From positions 1 through 33,444 of the forward strand of contig VBQB01000105.1 in the NCBI GenBank assembly GCA_005887855.1: a stretch of DNA of 33,444 nt, given 5' to 3'. The stretch comes from Verrucomicrobiota bacterium (GTDB lineage: Bacteria; Verrucomicrobiota; Verrucomicrobiae; Chthoniobacterales; UBA10450). The number at the start of each line of letters is the position of its first letter. Positions within the stretch are counted from its first letter, which is position 1. The position numbers and the translations under genes were made by a program. The notes beneath the pieces were generated by a model. It ran no database searches, had not been told where the DNA came from, and saw only the letters and a list, made by a program, of their open reading frames with translations. Positions 14,015 through 27,350 of this stretch are shown in pieces.

Positions 14015-15730
14015 TTATGCTTCCCGGACAACCTCTTTTGGCTTTTTATCGTCGCGCAGGCCGAGGAAAACCGGCGCTCGCAATTTCCCGTCCCGGGTCC
14101 ACTCGGCGAATTTGATCTCACAAACGAAAACCGGGTTTACCCAATGCAATTTGCGCATAATGGAAGGCGTGATGGCTTGCACCCACTTCCCGTTTTGCTT
14201 CGACGGAAGATCTTCAAATGGACAATCGTCGCGTTCTTCGGCGCGGAACTTCTTGTGTAACGTAGACAATGATTTTGCGGTGAAGCCGGTTCCTACTTTG
14301 CCCGCGAACATCAGGCGATTATCCTTGTAATAACCAACGAGAATTGCACCGAAATGTTTGCGCGATCCCGCTGGCGGCGTGTAACCGCCGATGACGAATT
14401 CCTGTTCGTTAACACACTTCAGTTTGATCCAAATGCCGCTGCGCCGTCCGGGCTCATAAGGAGAACCGCGCTGTTTTCCAATAATCCCCTCCAAGCCCCT
14501 GCGCTTCACCTCCTGAAGCAGGGCGGTAGCGTGTCCGCCGATCTCGCCCGAGAAACGAATCGGATCGCCGGCGTCTGAACAAATCTGCTCAAGTAGTTGT
14601 TTGCGCGGTTCCAGCGGCAGCGAGATCAAACTTTTGCCGTCGAGTTGCAGTAGATCAAAAACATAAAAGTAAATCGGCGATTTCTTTCCTTCCATTTCGC
14701 GCGCTTGGAGGATTTGAAAAGACGAGCGGCCCTCCTCATCGAGCGCAACGACCTCGCCATCGATCACGCATTCACCGACAGGCAAAGTTTTCACCGCCCC
14801 AACAATTTCTGGGAAACGTTGGGCCAATTCATTTTCATTTCGGGATAGCAGCGAAACTTTCTTGTCGATCTTGATCGCAAGAGCGCGGATGCCGTCGAAT
14901 TTCAACTCGTAAATCCAAGCGCCGGCGGCTGGAGGTTTCTCCACCAAGCGCGGTTTCATTGGTTGGATGAAACGCGGCTTGCTTGAAGGAAGCGAAGCCG
15001 GTAGGGACGGACCGCCGGGTCGTCCGCCGTCTTTACCGTGCGACGAGCCGCTGCGCCCTGCCTCTTCTTTTTTTTTAAGTGCGGTTTTTATGCGCGCGCG
15101 CAATGCCGATTTTGCGCTAGAGGTTGAATCTGTTGTGGGTTCGTCGCGGTCGGACTCCCATTCGGCGTCGCGATCTTTTGCAATTTGTTTCATTGTCCGG
15201 CTGGATTTCGCCGATTGATCCTCGAGCCTCTTGGAAAGCGGACGGGCACTTGCGCCCGTTTTCATCAGCAGCCATTGATTCTTCTCTTGATCGCGGCGAA
15301 TCCGAACGAGTGTCCATTCGCCTTTGGCTTTCTTGCCTTCGAGGACGAGATGGAGCTTGCCCTCGCGCAGTGACTCAGAAGGCTGCTCCCCGTAAACGTA
15401 ATAAGTGCCGCGGTCCCAAACCATCACCGTGCCACCGCCGTAGTTTCCCTCGGGGATAACGCCTTCGAAGTCTTCATATTCGATCGGATGATCTTCGACT
15501 TCGACCGCAAGATGTTTTTCGCCTTGCTTCCAGGGAAGCCCTTTCGGCACCGCCCACGATTTCAAAACGCCTTCCATCTGTAGCCGGAAGTCGTAATGCA
15601 GACGGCGGGCATCGTGTTTTTGGATGACAAAGCGGGACGCGCCCCGCACTGCTTTTGGCAAAGGTTTGCCGCCCTTCGGTTCGGCCGTCTTTCGAAAATC
15701 GCGCTTCGCTTTGTACTCGGCCAGTCCCAT
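14015..15730 (-). CDS. LigD phosphoesterase-ligase (PE-LIG) protein
   Basis: 571-residue ATP-dependent DNA ligase of bacterial NHEJ. PE domain (about 33-165): FVIQKHDARRLHYDFRL, SWAVPKG, DHPIEYEDFEGVIPEGNYG. Ligase domain (about 255-571): nucleotidyl-acceptor Lys277 in YELKFDGIR, SLLSRNENEL, VIDGEVVAL, EGIIGKQRGSPYEPGRRSGIWIKLKC, then an OB-fold (FVIGGYTPPAGSRKHFGAILVGYY, GKVGTGF). Together they match the PE-LIG arrangement without POL; the POL module is a separate gene at 5134-6051. Between the domains is a charged, low-complexity linker (about 165-250), part of which (residues 232-244) is coded by a palindromic repeat. No Ku gene in view. Stops 49 bases before purS. Confidence 0.92.
   Translation of the reverse strand: MGLAEYKAKRDFRKTAEPKGGKPLPKAVRGASRFVIQKHDARRLHYDFRLQMEGVLKSWAVPKGLPWKQGEKHLAVEVEDHPIEYEDFEGVIPEGNYGGGTVMVWDRGTYYVYGEQPSESLREGKLHLVLEGKKAKGEWTLVRIRRDQEKNQWLLMKTGASARPLSKRLEDQSAKSSRTMKQIAKDRDAEWESDRDEPTTDSTSSAKSALRARIKTALKKKEEAGRSGSSHGKDGGRPGGPSLPASLPSSKPRFIQPMKPRLVEKPPAAGAWIYELKFDGIRALAIKIDKKVSLLSRNENELAQRFPEIVGAVKTLPVGECVIDGEVVALDEEGRSSFQILQAREMEGKKSPIYFYVFDLLQLDGKSLISLPLEPRKQLLEQICSDAGDPIRFSGEIGGHATALLQEVKRRGLEGIIGKQRGSPYEPGRRSGIWIKLKCVNEQEFVIGGYTPPAGSRKHFGAILVGYYKDNRLMFAGKVGTGFTAKSLSTLHKKFRAEERDDCPFEDLPSKQNGKWVQAITPSIMRKLHWVNPVFVCEIKFAEWTRDGKLRAPVFLGLRDDKKPKEVVREA
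15000..15037. repeat. Palindromic repeat inside the LigD linker
   Basis: GGTAGGGACGG (15000-15010) and CCGTCTTTACC (15027-15037) are inverted repeats with two mismatches; the 16-base centre can pair again (GGAC ... GGTC/GTCC). Such GTAGGGACGG palindromes look like REP-type intergenic repeats, here read in frame as GKDGGRPGGPSLP. Confidence 0.5.
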
Positions 15731-15749
15731 TCCTTTTACACTAGCCGCG

Positions 15750-15998
15750 GATCACGCGGATGAAACGGATTTCCGACAAGAAATTACCAGAATCGCTTGT
15801 GAATCGTTACGTAACAACAAATGACGTGAGGGTGAATGGCAAACTAACGATGGACGTCTTGTCTCGGACGGAAAAGCCGAAAAGGAAGAATACAAAATCG
15901 AGCTCGAACTCAAGCCGACCGCAGGCGGACAATCCAGCAACGCGACATTGACTTACTCGCACCTGCGATGCCGGAGAAAAAATAGATCGGCTGTATGA
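15750..15998 (+). pseudogene. Possible gene remnant with an in-frame TGA
   Basis: Between the divergent ligD start and the tsf stop, one plus-strand frame reads like a protein interrupted only by TGA at 15822-15824: DETDFRQEITRIACESLRNNK, stop, then REGEWQTNDGRLVSDGKAEK and KIELELKPTAGGQSSNATLTYS, ending at TGA 15996-15998. The second part has no start codon. The family is unknown. It may be a decayed secreted-protein gene or chance; a shadow effect cannot be excluded because the opposite strand carries no gene here. Confidence 0.25.
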
Positions 15999-16631
15999 TT
16001 ACGCTGCCGCGGCTGTTGTCTCGCCTGGAAGTGGCTCGCCCACGAGATAACGGGTAAAGCGCCGGAGGACGATGTTCTCGCCCAGGTCGGCAATTTTCGA
16101 TTTAACTAGATCCTCAATCGTCTGGTCCGGATTCTTAATGAAAGCCTGCTCAAGCAGGCAAACAGTGCTGAAAAATTTATCGAGTTTTCCTTCGACAATT
16201 TTGTTCACGACGTTCTCCGGTTTTCCTTTGACCTGCGCCTTGTAGATCTCACGCTCGGCTTCGATGAGATTGCCCGGAACATCAGCGCGACTGACGTAAA
16301 GCGGATGCGCGGCAGCGATGTGCAGTGTGATGTCCTTTACGAACTCGCGAAAACTCTCGTTCCTTGCCACAAAGTCGGTCTCGCAGTTCACTTCCACAAG
16401 CACACCGACTTTCCCCTGCAGGTGAATGTACGAGGCCACAATGCCTTCCTTCGTCACGCGCGAGGCCTTTTTACCTGCGGTGGCGATTCCTTTCGTTCGC
16501 AAAATCGCCTCTGCCTTTTCGAGATCACCGCCGCTGTCCGCGAGTGCACGTTTGCAATCCATAAAGCCCGCGCTGGTCTTTTCGCGCAGTTGCTTAACCA
16601 GTTGTGGATCGATTTCGGTTGTTATTTTCAT
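15999..16631 (-). CDS. tsf: Elongation factor Ts
   Basis: Guanine nucleotide exchange factor for EF-Tu. From ATG 16631 it is 210 residues: MKITTEIDPQLVKQLREKTSAGFMDCKRALADSGGDLEKA is the N-terminal domain signature, and the core TDFVARN motif (NCETDFVARNESF) is present. At 210 residues it is the short form common in several phyla, lacking most of the E. coli C-terminal coiled region. The open frame extends to 16688 (ATG overlapping the rpsB stop as TGATG), but the extra 19 residues are not EF-Ts-like. Follows rpsB in the usual order. Confidence 0.95.
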   Translation of the reverse strand: MKITTEIDPQLVKQLREKTSAGFMDCKRALADSGGDLEKAEAILRTKGIATAGKKASRVTKEGIVASYIHLQGKVGVLVEVNCETDFVARNESFREFVKDITLHIAAAHPLYVSRADVPGNLIEAEREIYKAQVKGKPENVVNKIVEGKLDKFFSTVCLLEQAFIKNPDQTIEDLVKSKIADLGENIVLRRFTRYLVGEPLPGETTAAAA

Positions 16632-16687
16632 GAAAGGTTCAGCGTTCCAGGGGAGCGTTGAATCGTAGGCGCGGCGCAGGCTCGCCA

Positions 16688-17419
16688 TCAGGCGGACACG
16701 CCCGCCATTTCGACCTGCTCGCGGATTCGAGCTTCGCTGCTTGCTGAAACAATGGCGTCCACCAGCTTTTGAAGAATCACGCGAATAGCGCGAATCGCAT
16801 CGTCGTTTCCGGCGATTGGATAGTCGATCAACTCGGGATCTGCGTTCGTGTCGACGATGGCGACGACTGGAATCCTAAGGCGCCGCGCCTCATTTACCGC
16901 GTTTTGCTCGCGGGGCGTGTCGATCACCACCAGCGCATCCGGCAACTGCGCCATTTCGAGTATTCCATCGAGATTGCGCCGCAGCTTCGCGGCCTCCCGA
17001 TTCAGCGCAGCCAATTCCTGCTTGCCCATTTTTTTGTATTCCGGCGATTGTTCGATCTGCTCAATGTATTTCAATCGACCAATGCTTTTGCGAATGGTCG
17101 AGAGGTTGGTCAGGGTGCCGCCGAGCCAGCGCTGATTGACATAAAACTGCCCGCAAGCCAGCGCCGCTTCCTTCACCGCTTCCTGCGCCTGTTTCTTACA
17201 ACCGACGAACAAGATCTTGCCGCCGCGGCGCGTGATTTCCTGGAGGAACTCCGTGGCGCGACGAAGCTGGAGGACAGTTTCATCCAGGTTGATGATATAA
17301 ATTTGATTGCGCTGTTCAAAAATGAACGGCTTCATCTTCGGATTCCAGCGCTTCGTCTGGTGCCCGAAATGGACACCGGCTTCAAGAAGCTCAGGCACTA
17401 ATTCTGGTGTATCGGCCAT
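16688..17419 (-). CDS. rpsB: 30S ribosomal protein S2
   Basis: 243-residue ribosomal protein uS2 of the small subunit. Seen: LLEAGVHFGHQTKRWNPKMKPFIF, GGKILFVGCKKQAQEAVKEAA, QRWLGGTLTN, PDALVVIDTPREQNAVNEARRL and PVVAIVDTNADPELIDYPIAGNDDA, with no gaps. Classical rpsB-tsf order follows. A promoter candidate lies 40-65 bases upstream. No obvious Shine-Dalgarno site precedes the ATG. Confidence 0.97.
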   Translation of the reverse strand: MADTPELVPELLEAGVHFGHQTKRWNPKMKPFIFEQRNQIYIINLDETVLQLRRATEFLQEITRRGGKILFVGCKKQAQEAVKEAALACGQFYVNQRWLGGTLTNLSTIRKSIGRLKYIEQIEQSPEYKKMGKQELAALNREAAKLRRNLDGILEMAQLPDALVVIDTPREQNAVNEARRLRIPVVAIVDTNADPELIDYPIAGNDDAIRAIRVILQKLVDAIVSASSEARIREQVEMAGVSA

Positions 17420-17456
17420 AAAAAATCACGCCGGCCGAGCGGCACGGCGGGTTAGG

Positions 17457-17485
17457 AATATGCTATGGCGCCTCGCCGGTGGCAA
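17457..17485 (-). promoter_or_regulatory. Predicted sigma70-type promoter of rpsB-tsf
   Basis: On the minus strand TTGCCA (17485-17480), 17-base spacer, CATATT (17462-17457). Five of six and four of six consensus bases match. Transcription would begin about 30 bases before the rpsB ATG. Confidence 0.45.
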
Positions 17486-17505
17486 ATTCAATTTCCATTC
17501 AATGT

Positions 17506-18048
17506 TCATTTCACTGGCGATGTTCGCTCTGCATAACGCGCCAGAACCCAACACAAATCGGAGAGGCGGTTCAGATAGCGCAAAATCTCCGGGTTAAAAT
17601 CTTTTTCATCGGTACAAAACGTGGCGATATGCCGTTCGGCCCGACGGCAAGTCGTCCGGGCAAAATCGAGCGCCGCAGAAACCGCCGTCCCCCCAGGGAT
17701 CACCCAATCTTTCGGATAAAGCGATTTATCCTTCTCAAGATCGCTAATCACTGCCGTAATCCGGTCGGCCATCGCGGCCGTGGTGAGTTCAAAACCGTCT
17801 TTGGTGTAACGTTCCCGATCTTTCGGCGCGGTCGCCAGCTCGCCCATCACAACGATCAAGTCTTTTTGCGCCCCAAGAATTTGCTCTGAAAGAAACTTTT
17901 GGTTTGAAATGGATCGGGCAAGACCAAGCGCAGCCGTCAACTCATCCACACAGCCATAGGCGTCAACGCGGGTATCGCCCTTGGACACGCGCCGGTTGTA
18001 CATGAGCGAGGTTTCGCCTTTATCGCCCGTTTTGGTCACGATCGACAT
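17506..18048 (-). CDS. Cob(I)yrinic acid a,c-diamide / cobalamin adenosyltransferase, PduO type
   Basis: ATP:cob(I)alamin adenosyltransferase of the PduO family, which makes adenosylcobalamin. Seen from ATG 18048: the N-terminal ATP loop MSIVTKTGDKGETSLMYNRR, VDAYGCVDELTAALGLAR, WVIPGGTAVSAALDFARTTCRRAERHI and RYLNRLSDLCWVLARY. 180 residues, normal for the family; 12 residues ahead in the open frame are dropped. No cobalamin riboswitch is visible upstream and no other cobalamin gene is in the window. Confidence 0.92.
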   Translation of the reverse strand: MSIVTKTGDKGETSLMYNRRVSKGDTRVDAYGCVDELTAALGLARSISNQKFLSEQILGAQKDLIVVMGELATAPKDRERYTKDGFELTTAAMADRITAVISDLEKDKSLYPKDWVIPGGTAVSAALDFARTTCRRAERHIATFCTDEKDFNPEILRYLNRLSDLCWVLARYAERTSPVK

Positions 18049-18108
18049 TAGACGATGGAGTATGGGCGGGCTGTAGTATTGCAATGATGGGTGAGCGAAT
18101 GAGTAATT

Positions 18109-18140
18109 ACTCCATCACTCCACTGCTCGATCACTCCGCT
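18109..18140. repeat. 8-bp-period tandem repeat after rpoC
   Basis: Four octamers on the plus strand: ACTCCATC, ACTCCACT, GCTCGATC, ACTCCGCT. Preceded by the perfect palindrome GAGTAATTACTC (18101-18112). Placed between the rpoC stop and the adenosyltransferase gene; possibly forms the rpoC mRNA 3' end. Confidence 0.6.
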
Positions 18141-18142
18141 GG

Positions 18143-22173
<4,031 letters not shown>

Positions 22174-22195
22174 CTAGGAATTATCGATCTAAAAA

Positions 22196-25100
22196 TTATG
22201 CGACGTTCTCAAGAAAACTGCTTGGCGCTTGGCCGCCGACTTTGACATCGAGACCGAGGCTCTGCATTTCTTTGATTAACACATTGAAAGATTCAGGTGT
22301 GCCCGCCTCAAGTGAGTTGTCGCCTTTGACGATCGACTCGTAGATGCGGGTCCGGCCTTGCACGTCATCGGACTTTACGGTGAGCAACTCCTGCAAGGTG
22401 TAGGCAGCTCCGTAGGCTTCCAATGCCCAGACCTCCATTTCGCCAAAGCGTTGTCCGCCGTATTGCGCCTTGCCACCGAGAGGCTGCTGCGTCACCAGCG
22501 AATAGGGTCCGACGGCTCGAGCGTGGATTTTGTCTGCCACCAAATGTCCAAGCTTCATCATGTAGATGTAGCCGACCACTACTTCCTGATCGAAAGGATC
22601 GCCCGTGCGGCCATCAAACAGCCGCGCCTTACCAGTTTCTTGCACCCAGGAGAAACCTTCCTTCACCTTCGCGTCCCGGAGATATTCGCGGATTTTCTTC
22701 TCTTCGATTCCATCGAAGACCGGGGTCGCGACTTTGAATCCGAGTGCCTTCGCAGCAACTCCCAGATGGGTTTCCAGAACCTGGCCGACATTCATGCGGC
22801 TCGGGACACCGAGCGGATTGAGCACAATCTCCACTGGCGTTCCATCCGCGAGGAAAGGCATGTCTTCTTCAGGAACGATGCGCGCAACGACGCCCTTGTT
22901 ACCGTGGCGACCAGCCATCTTGTCACCCACGCTCAGCTTGCGTTTGCTCGCGATATAAACCTTGACCTGCTTGATGATTCCCGGATCGATATCATCGCCA
23001 CTCTCCACCCGGTCCATGGCGCGTTCGCGCTCGAGCTCCAGCTCCGCGAACTTGTGTTCATACGAGCCGATGATCTCGCGGATTCTGTTGCGGATCGGAC
23101 TCGGATCGATCTCGATGTGATCGTGAACGACCGCGAGTTTTCGCAACAATGTTTTGGTAATCTTGCGATTGGCCGGGATGATAATTTCACCGGTTTCGGC
23201 ATTTACGACATCGAGGGGAATTTTCTCGCCCAAAAGGATATTTGAAAGTGAATCAGTCAACTGCTCGGTCAGATCCTCTCTCTTGCGCTTATGGTCTTCG
23301 CCGATCGATTTGATCTGCCGTTTCGTTTCTGTCGGCGTGAGCTTTTCTCGCGAAACTTCCCGTCGCGAAGAAACTTTTACATCCATTACGATCCCATACG
23401 TTCCGGATGGAACGGTGAGGGACGTGTCTTTCACGTCGGCGGCTTTTTCGCCAAAAATTGCCCGAAGCAGACGTTCCTCCGGTGCCAGTTCGGTCTCGCT
23501 CTTCGGCGTAATTTTGCCGACGAGAATGTCGCCCGGTTTCACTTCCGCGCCGACTCGCACCACCCCATCGGGCCCGAGATTGCGCAATGCTTCCTCGCTG
23601 ACATTGGGAATGTCGCGCGTAATTTCTTCTGGTCCAAGTTTGGTGTCGCGCGCCCCGATCTCGAATTCATCGATGTGGATGGAAGTATAAATATCCTCCT
23701 TCACCACCTTCTCGGAGATCATGATCGCATCTTCGAAGTTATACCCGTTCCAGGGCATAAACGCGACGAGCACGTTTCGGCCAAGCGCGAGCTCGCCACG
23801 ATCGGTGTTCGGACCGTCGGCGATGACCTGACCGCGTTTCACATGCTGGCCTTTCCGCACGATCGGCTTCTGGTTCACGCACGTGCCGGCATTTGAACGC
23901 ATGAATTTGCGAAGTTCATAAACGTGAATCCCGGCTCCCGAGTCCGTTTTTAACTTTTTTTTGCTCTCAGGCAGATGCCCATCCTTCGTGACGACGATTT
24001 GGCCCGCCGTCACCGAAGCGACCCTGCCGCCATCGGTTGCGATAACGACGGCGTGCGAATCGCGCGCCACTTTCTCCTCCAAGCCAGTGCCCACCAGTGG
24101 CGCCTCGGAAACAATGAGCGGCACGCCTTGGCGCTGCATGTTGGAACCCATCAGCGCACGGTTCGCATCGTCATGCTCAAGGAATGGGATCAGGCCCGCT
24201 GCCACCGAGACAAGCTGTTTCGGCGACACGTCCATGTAATGCACCTTCGACGGATCGACTTCGAGGAAGTCGCCGCGATAGCGCACCGAAACTTTTTCCC
24301 CTGTGAAATGGCCTCGGCCGTCTATCGGAGCATTCGCCTGCGCGACCAAGAAATTTTCTTCGCGATCGCCGGTAAGATAATCGATTTGATCCGTCACGCG
24401 GCCTTTTTCCACTTTACGATAAGGCGTTTCGATAAACCCGAATTCGTTGATGCGCGCGAATGTGCTCATCGAGCTAATCAGGCCGATGTTTGGACCTTCT
24501 GGCGTCTCGATCGGACAAATACGTCCGTAGTGCGAGGGATGAACGTCACGCACTTCAAATCCGGCGCGCTCGCGACTCAGACCTCCCGGTCCGAGCGCTG
24601 ACAAGCGCCGTTTATGCGTCAACTCTGCCAGCGGATTCGTTTGATCCATAAACTGCGAAAGCTGCGACCGGCCAAAGAAATCCCGGATAACCGCACTGAG
24701 CGCCTTCGGATTGATCAGTTTTTGCGGCGTCATCCCGTCCACGTTGATGTCGAACAGGGTCATGCGCTCTTTGACCAGGCGCTCGGTGCGAGCAAGACCA
24801 ACACGGCACTGATTGGCCAGTAATTCGCCAACTGTGCGCACGCGTCGGCTCCCGAGATGATCGATATCGTCGAGCGTGCCTTCGCCCCGGCGCAAGTTGA
24901 TCAAATACTTGATTGCCGCGATAAAATCTTTGTCGGTCAAAATACGCTCGGTAGAATCGACATTGATCCCAAGTTTTTGGTTGATTTTGTAGCGGCCGAC
25001 GCGTCCAAGATCATATTTTTTGGAATCGAAAAAGAGCCGTTTAAGCAAGGCGCGAGCGTTCGCCACTGTCGGGGGATCGCCCGGGCGAAGACGGCGGTAA

Positions 25101-26005
25101 ATATCTTTGAGCGCTTCCTCCTGGTCATGCGCCGGGTCTTTCCTGAGCGCCTTCACGACCGTGTCATCGTGCGAAATATCGATCACTTTCACTTCGCGAA
25201 TCTTGAGAGCCATGATCTGGCGGATCGTCGCCAGAGTGAGCGGCTCGAACGCGCGCGCGACCGTAACCTCGCCGTCGCGGATTTCCGCAGTGAGGACTTT
25301 GGTGGCAAGCTCTTCTTCGTCAAGTTTGTCGCTTAGCTTGAGACTCTCGATATTATAAAAAAGTTTGATGACTTCTTCATCAGAGCCGTAGCCGAGGGCA
25401 CGCAGGAAAGTCGTGGCGAGAAATTTGCGGCGACGCTTGCGTCGATCGAGATAAATGTAAAGAAGATCGGCAGTATCAAACTGGACCTCGATCCAGGAAC
25501 CACGATCGGGAATGATCCGGAAGCTGTAGAGTACTTTGCCGTTCAGATGGATGGTCGATTCGAAAGCGATTCCCGGAGAGCGATGTAGCTGGCTGACCAC
25601 GACGCGCTCGGCGCCATTGATCACGAAGGTGCCCTGCGGTGTCATGAGCGGGATTTCGCCCATGTAAACTTTCTCTTCCTTGATGCCTTTTTCCTCGCGC
25701 AGCTGGAACGTGACATGTAGCGGCGCGCTATAAGTCTGGCCTTCCCGTTGCGCCTCCAAAGCGGTCAACTTCGGCTCGCCAATTTCGTAGTGACTAAAAT
25801 CGAGCACCGCCTTTTCATCGTAGCTCTCGATCGGGAAGACTTCTTTGAAGACGGCCTGTAACCCATGATTTTTCCGCTTGGAAAACGGGACATCCTTCTG
25901 GAGAAAATCGACGTATGAATTGAGCTGAACCTCGATCAGATTCGGTGGTTCGATGCTTTCCTTAATGCTTCCGAAGTAAATGCGTTCCGAATTTCGTTCC
26001 GACAT
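22196..26005 (-). CDS. rpoB: RNA polymerase beta subunit
   Basis: 1269 residues from ATG 26005 (GTG two codons upstream also possible). Complete: N-terminal [44 protein letters not shown], the rifampicin region [41 protein letters not shown] with Asp516, His526 and Ser531 (E. coli numbering) in sensitive form, [66 protein letters not shown] and the C-terminal [50 protein letters not shown]. Positions equivalent to 518 and 522 are Thr and Ala, ordinary variation. Preceded by an attenuator-like hairpin and a promoter candidate. Confidence 0.97.
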   Translation of the reverse strand: MSERNSERIYFGSIKESIEPPNLIEVQLNSYVDFLQKDVPFSKRKNHGLQAVFKEVFPIESYDEKAVLDFSHYEIGEPKLTALEAQREGQTYSAPLHVTFQLREEKGIKEEKVYMGEIPLMTPQGTFVINGAERVVVSQLHRSPGIAFESTIHLNGKVLYSFRIIPDRGSWIEVQFDTADLLYIYLDRRKRRRKFLATTFLRALGYGSDEEVIKLFYNIESLKLSDKLDEEELATKVLTAEIRDGEVTVARAFEPLTLATIRQIMALKIREVKVIDISHDDTVVKALRKDPAHDQEEALKDIYRRLRPGDPPTVANARALLKRLFFDSKKYDLGRVGRYKINQKLGINVDSTERILTDKDFIAAIKYLINLRRGEGTLDDIDHLGSRRVRTVGELLANQCRVGLARTERLVKERMTLFDINVDGMTPQKLINPKALSAVIRDFFGRSQLSQFMDQTNPLAELTHKRRLSALGPGGLSRERAGFEVRDVHPSHYGRICPIETPEGPNIGLISSMSTFARINEFGFIETPYRKVEKGRVTDQIDYLTGDREENFLVAQANAPIDGRGHFTGEKVSVRYRGDFLEVDPSKVHYMDVSPKQLVSVAAGLIPFLEHDDANRALMGSNMQRQGVPLIVSEAPLVGTGLEEKVARDSHAVVIATDGGRVASVTAGQIVVTKDGHLPESKKKLKTDSGAGIHVYELRKFMRSNAGTCVNQKPIVRKGQHVKRGQVIADGPNTDRGELALGRNVLVAFMPWNGYNFEDAIMISEKVVKEDIYTSIHIDEFEIGARDTKLGPEEITRDIPNVSEEALRNLGPDGVVRVGAEVKPGDILVGKITPKSETELAPEERLLRAIFGEKAADVKDTSLTVPSGTYGIVMDVKVSSRREVSREKLTPTETKRQIKSIGEDHKRKREDLTEQLTDSLSNILLGEKIPLDVVNAETGEIIIPANRKITKTLLRKLAVVHDHIEIDPSPIRNRIREIIGSYEHKFAELELERERAMDRVESGDDIDPGIIKQVKVYIASKRKLSVGDKMAGRHGNKGVVARIVPEEDMPFLADGTPVEIVLNPLGVPSRMNVGQVLETHLGVAAKALGFKVATPVFDGIEEKKIREYLRDAKVKEGFSWVQETGKARLFDGRTGDPFDQEVVVGYIYMMKLGHLVADKIHARAVGPYSLVTQQPLGGKAQYGGQRFGEMEVWALEAYGAAYTLQELLTVKSDDVQGRTRIYESIVKGDNSLEAGTPESFNVLIKEMQSLGLDVKVGGQAPSSFLENVA

Positions 26006-26102
26006 AATCACTAGGCCAAGGGTTTAAAGCTCGCGGCGACCACGATAAATTGCGGTTGCCGCGGGCAAGATTTCAGGGGATCAGCACCGAGGGAGGGGCG
26101 CA

Positions 26103-26131
26103 AAAATGGCACCAAAACAGCGGACTGTCAA
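26103..26131 (-). promoter_or_regulatory. Weak promoter candidate before rpoB
   Basis: Minus strand TTGACA (26131-26126), 17-base spacer, CATTTT (26108-26103). The -35 is perfect, the -10 poor (3 of 6). It would allow extra rpoBC transcription after the hairpin at 26229-26269. Confidence 0.35.
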
Positions 26132-26228
26132 ATTGACCTCACCGTTTTGCTGCCACTTCTGTGTTTTGCCGCCGAGCGCCGAGTTAAAAATAAAGTCTGC
26201 CTGCTTTTAACAAAAATTCATAGTAGGC

Positions 26229-26269
26229 GAAAACGGCCGCCGCGCAAGTCATTTATGCGACGGCGGCCG
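26229..26269 (-). terminator. Attenuator/terminator hairpin between rplL and rpoB
   Basis: Perfect 9-bp stem CGGCGGCCG / CGGCCGCCG (26261-26269 with 26234-26242), extended by GCG/CGC past a bulged A, followed on the minus strand by TTTT. In E. coli an attenuator at the same site lowers RpoBC output relative to L7/L12; this hairpin may do the same. Confidence 0.55.
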
Positions 26270-26281
26270 CCCAAAACTAGT

Positions 26282-26674
26282 CTATTTGATCTCGACCTTC
26301 GCACCAGCCGCCTCGATCTTTTTCTTGATCTCCTCGGCCTCCTGCTTGGTCACGCCTTCCTTGATTGTTTTGGGAGCTCCTTCAACCAGCGCCTTGGCTT
26401 CCGCCAATCCCAGCCCGGGCACAGCGCCGCGAACTTCCTTGATTACGCCGATCTTATTCGCGCCCATTTCTTGCAAGACCACATCGAACGTGGCCTTTTC
26501 TTCAGCTGGAGCCGCTGCTGCGCCTCCAGCGGCACCTGCCGCGGGCCCAGCCGCTACCGCCACTGGAGCGGCCGCACTCACGCCCCATTTTTCTTCCAGC
26601 TGCTTTACCAAACCGGCTATGTCCAGCACGGACAGCTCACTGAGTTGCTCCACCAATTTATTTGTATCTGCCAT
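26282..26674 (-). CDS. rplL: 50S ribosomal protein L7/L12
   Basis: 130-residue bL12 stalk protein. N-terminal dimer domain ([28 protein letters not shown]), Ala/Pro/Gly-rich hinge, then the C-terminal factor-binding domain [42 protein letters not shown] with the usual EVR...GLGLAEAK helix. Has an excellent ribosome site GGAGGA six bases before ATG, the best in the window, fitting its multi-copy role. Followed by a terminator-like hairpin. Confidence 0.97.
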   Translation of the reverse strand: MADTNKLVEQLSELSVLDIAGLVKQLEEKWGVSAAAPVAVAAGPAAGAAGGAAAAPAEEKATFDVVLQEMGANKIGVIKEVRGAVPGLGLAEAKALVEGAPKTIKEGVTKQEAEEIKKKIEAAGAKVEIK

Positions 26675-26696
26675 TTTGTTTCCTCCAATTGCCGCC

Positions 26697-26777
26697 TCCG
26701 AAAGCCTTCGGAAAATTAAGGCCGATAGCTATCGGCCCGGACAGTTTTATTTCACTTCCCGTCCCGCCATCGCGGGA
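26697..26777 (-). promoter_or_regulatory. Three hairpins in the rplJ-rplL gap
   Basis: TCCGAAagccTTCGGA (26697-26712), the perfect palindrome GGCCGATAGCTATCGGCC (26720-26737) followed on the minus strand by TTAATTTT, and TCCCGC-catc-GCGGGA (26762-26777). They fill the 112-base gap. Possible mRNA stability, processing or partial termination site; role is inference. Confidence 0.45.
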
Positions 26778-26786
26778 GGAAATTCG

Positions 26787-27320
26787 TCACCTCGCCGCTT
26801 CTGCGGACGCGCCCTCCTTTTCTGCTTTCGCTTTCAACACCCGCGCGAGCGCCGAGCCAGGCTCGTTCAATAAACGAACCAGACGCGTAGCCGGAGACAA
26901 GAGCAGCCCCAGGAACTGCGCGTGCAAAATTTCGCGCGGCGGCAGGTCCGCCAGGGTCTCCAATTCTGCCGTGGAAAGAATGGCCCGATTGACAAAGCCA
27001 ACCTTGAGCGCAGCGATTTTAAATTCGGTCGCAAACGTCTTGAAAATTTTGGCGACGGGCGCGACATCTTTTTCGCCCGTAACGATGGCCGTTTGGCCGA
27101 TTAGCCTGTCGCCCACATCCGGAAAACCCGAGTTTGTCATGGCGCGCTTGAGGAAATTATTTTTCACCACGTGCACTTCCGCGCCCACTGGGGCGAGCCG
27201 AGTACGCAGCTCGCCAAAATCGCCAACTCTCATCCGCTGGTAATCGGCCACAAGTACAAAGGGCGAGTGTTTCAATTTCTCGGAAAGATCTGAAACGATG
27301 CTGGCTTTTTCGGGTCGCAT
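26787..27320 (-). CDS. rplJ: 50S ribosomal protein L10
   Basis: 177-residue uL10, base of the L7/L12 stalk. Seen: RPEKASIVSDLSEKLKHSPFVLVADYQRMRVGDFGELRTRLAPVGAEVHVVKNNFLKRAM, then GQTAIVTGEKDVAPVAKIFKTF and LADLPPREILHAQFLGLLLSPATRLVRLLNEPGSALARVLKAKAEKEG. The C-terminal helices that bind L12 dimers are present. Starts 30 bases after rplA and probably shares its promoter. Confidence 0.96.
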   Translation of the reverse strand: MRPEKASIVSDLSEKLKHSPFVLVADYQRMRVGDFGELRTRLAPVGAEVHVVKNNFLKRAMTNSGFPDVGDRLIGQTAIVTGEKDVAPVAKIFKTFATEFKIAALKVGFVNRAILSTAELETLADLPPREILHAQFLGLLLSPATRLVRLLNEPGSALARVLKAKAEKEGASAEAAR

Positions 27321-27350
27321 ATTATTGATCTAATATTGTCGATCTAACGC

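Noticed and set aside
15822..15824. TGA as a selenocysteine codon
   Set aside because: No start for the frame, no recognised selenoprotein context and no clear SECIS-like hairpin just downstream.
16769..17401. 210-codon plus-strand open frame
   Set aside because: Antisense shadow of rpsB.
18049..18142. Cobalamin riboswitch before the adenosyltransferase gene
   Set aside because: The gap is under 100 bases, is taken up by short repeats, and lacks a B12-box-like core.
22358..23245. Long plus-strand open frame of 295 codons inside rpoB
   Set aside because: Antisense shadow of rpoB, whose frame is fully conserved; the translated text resembles no protein.
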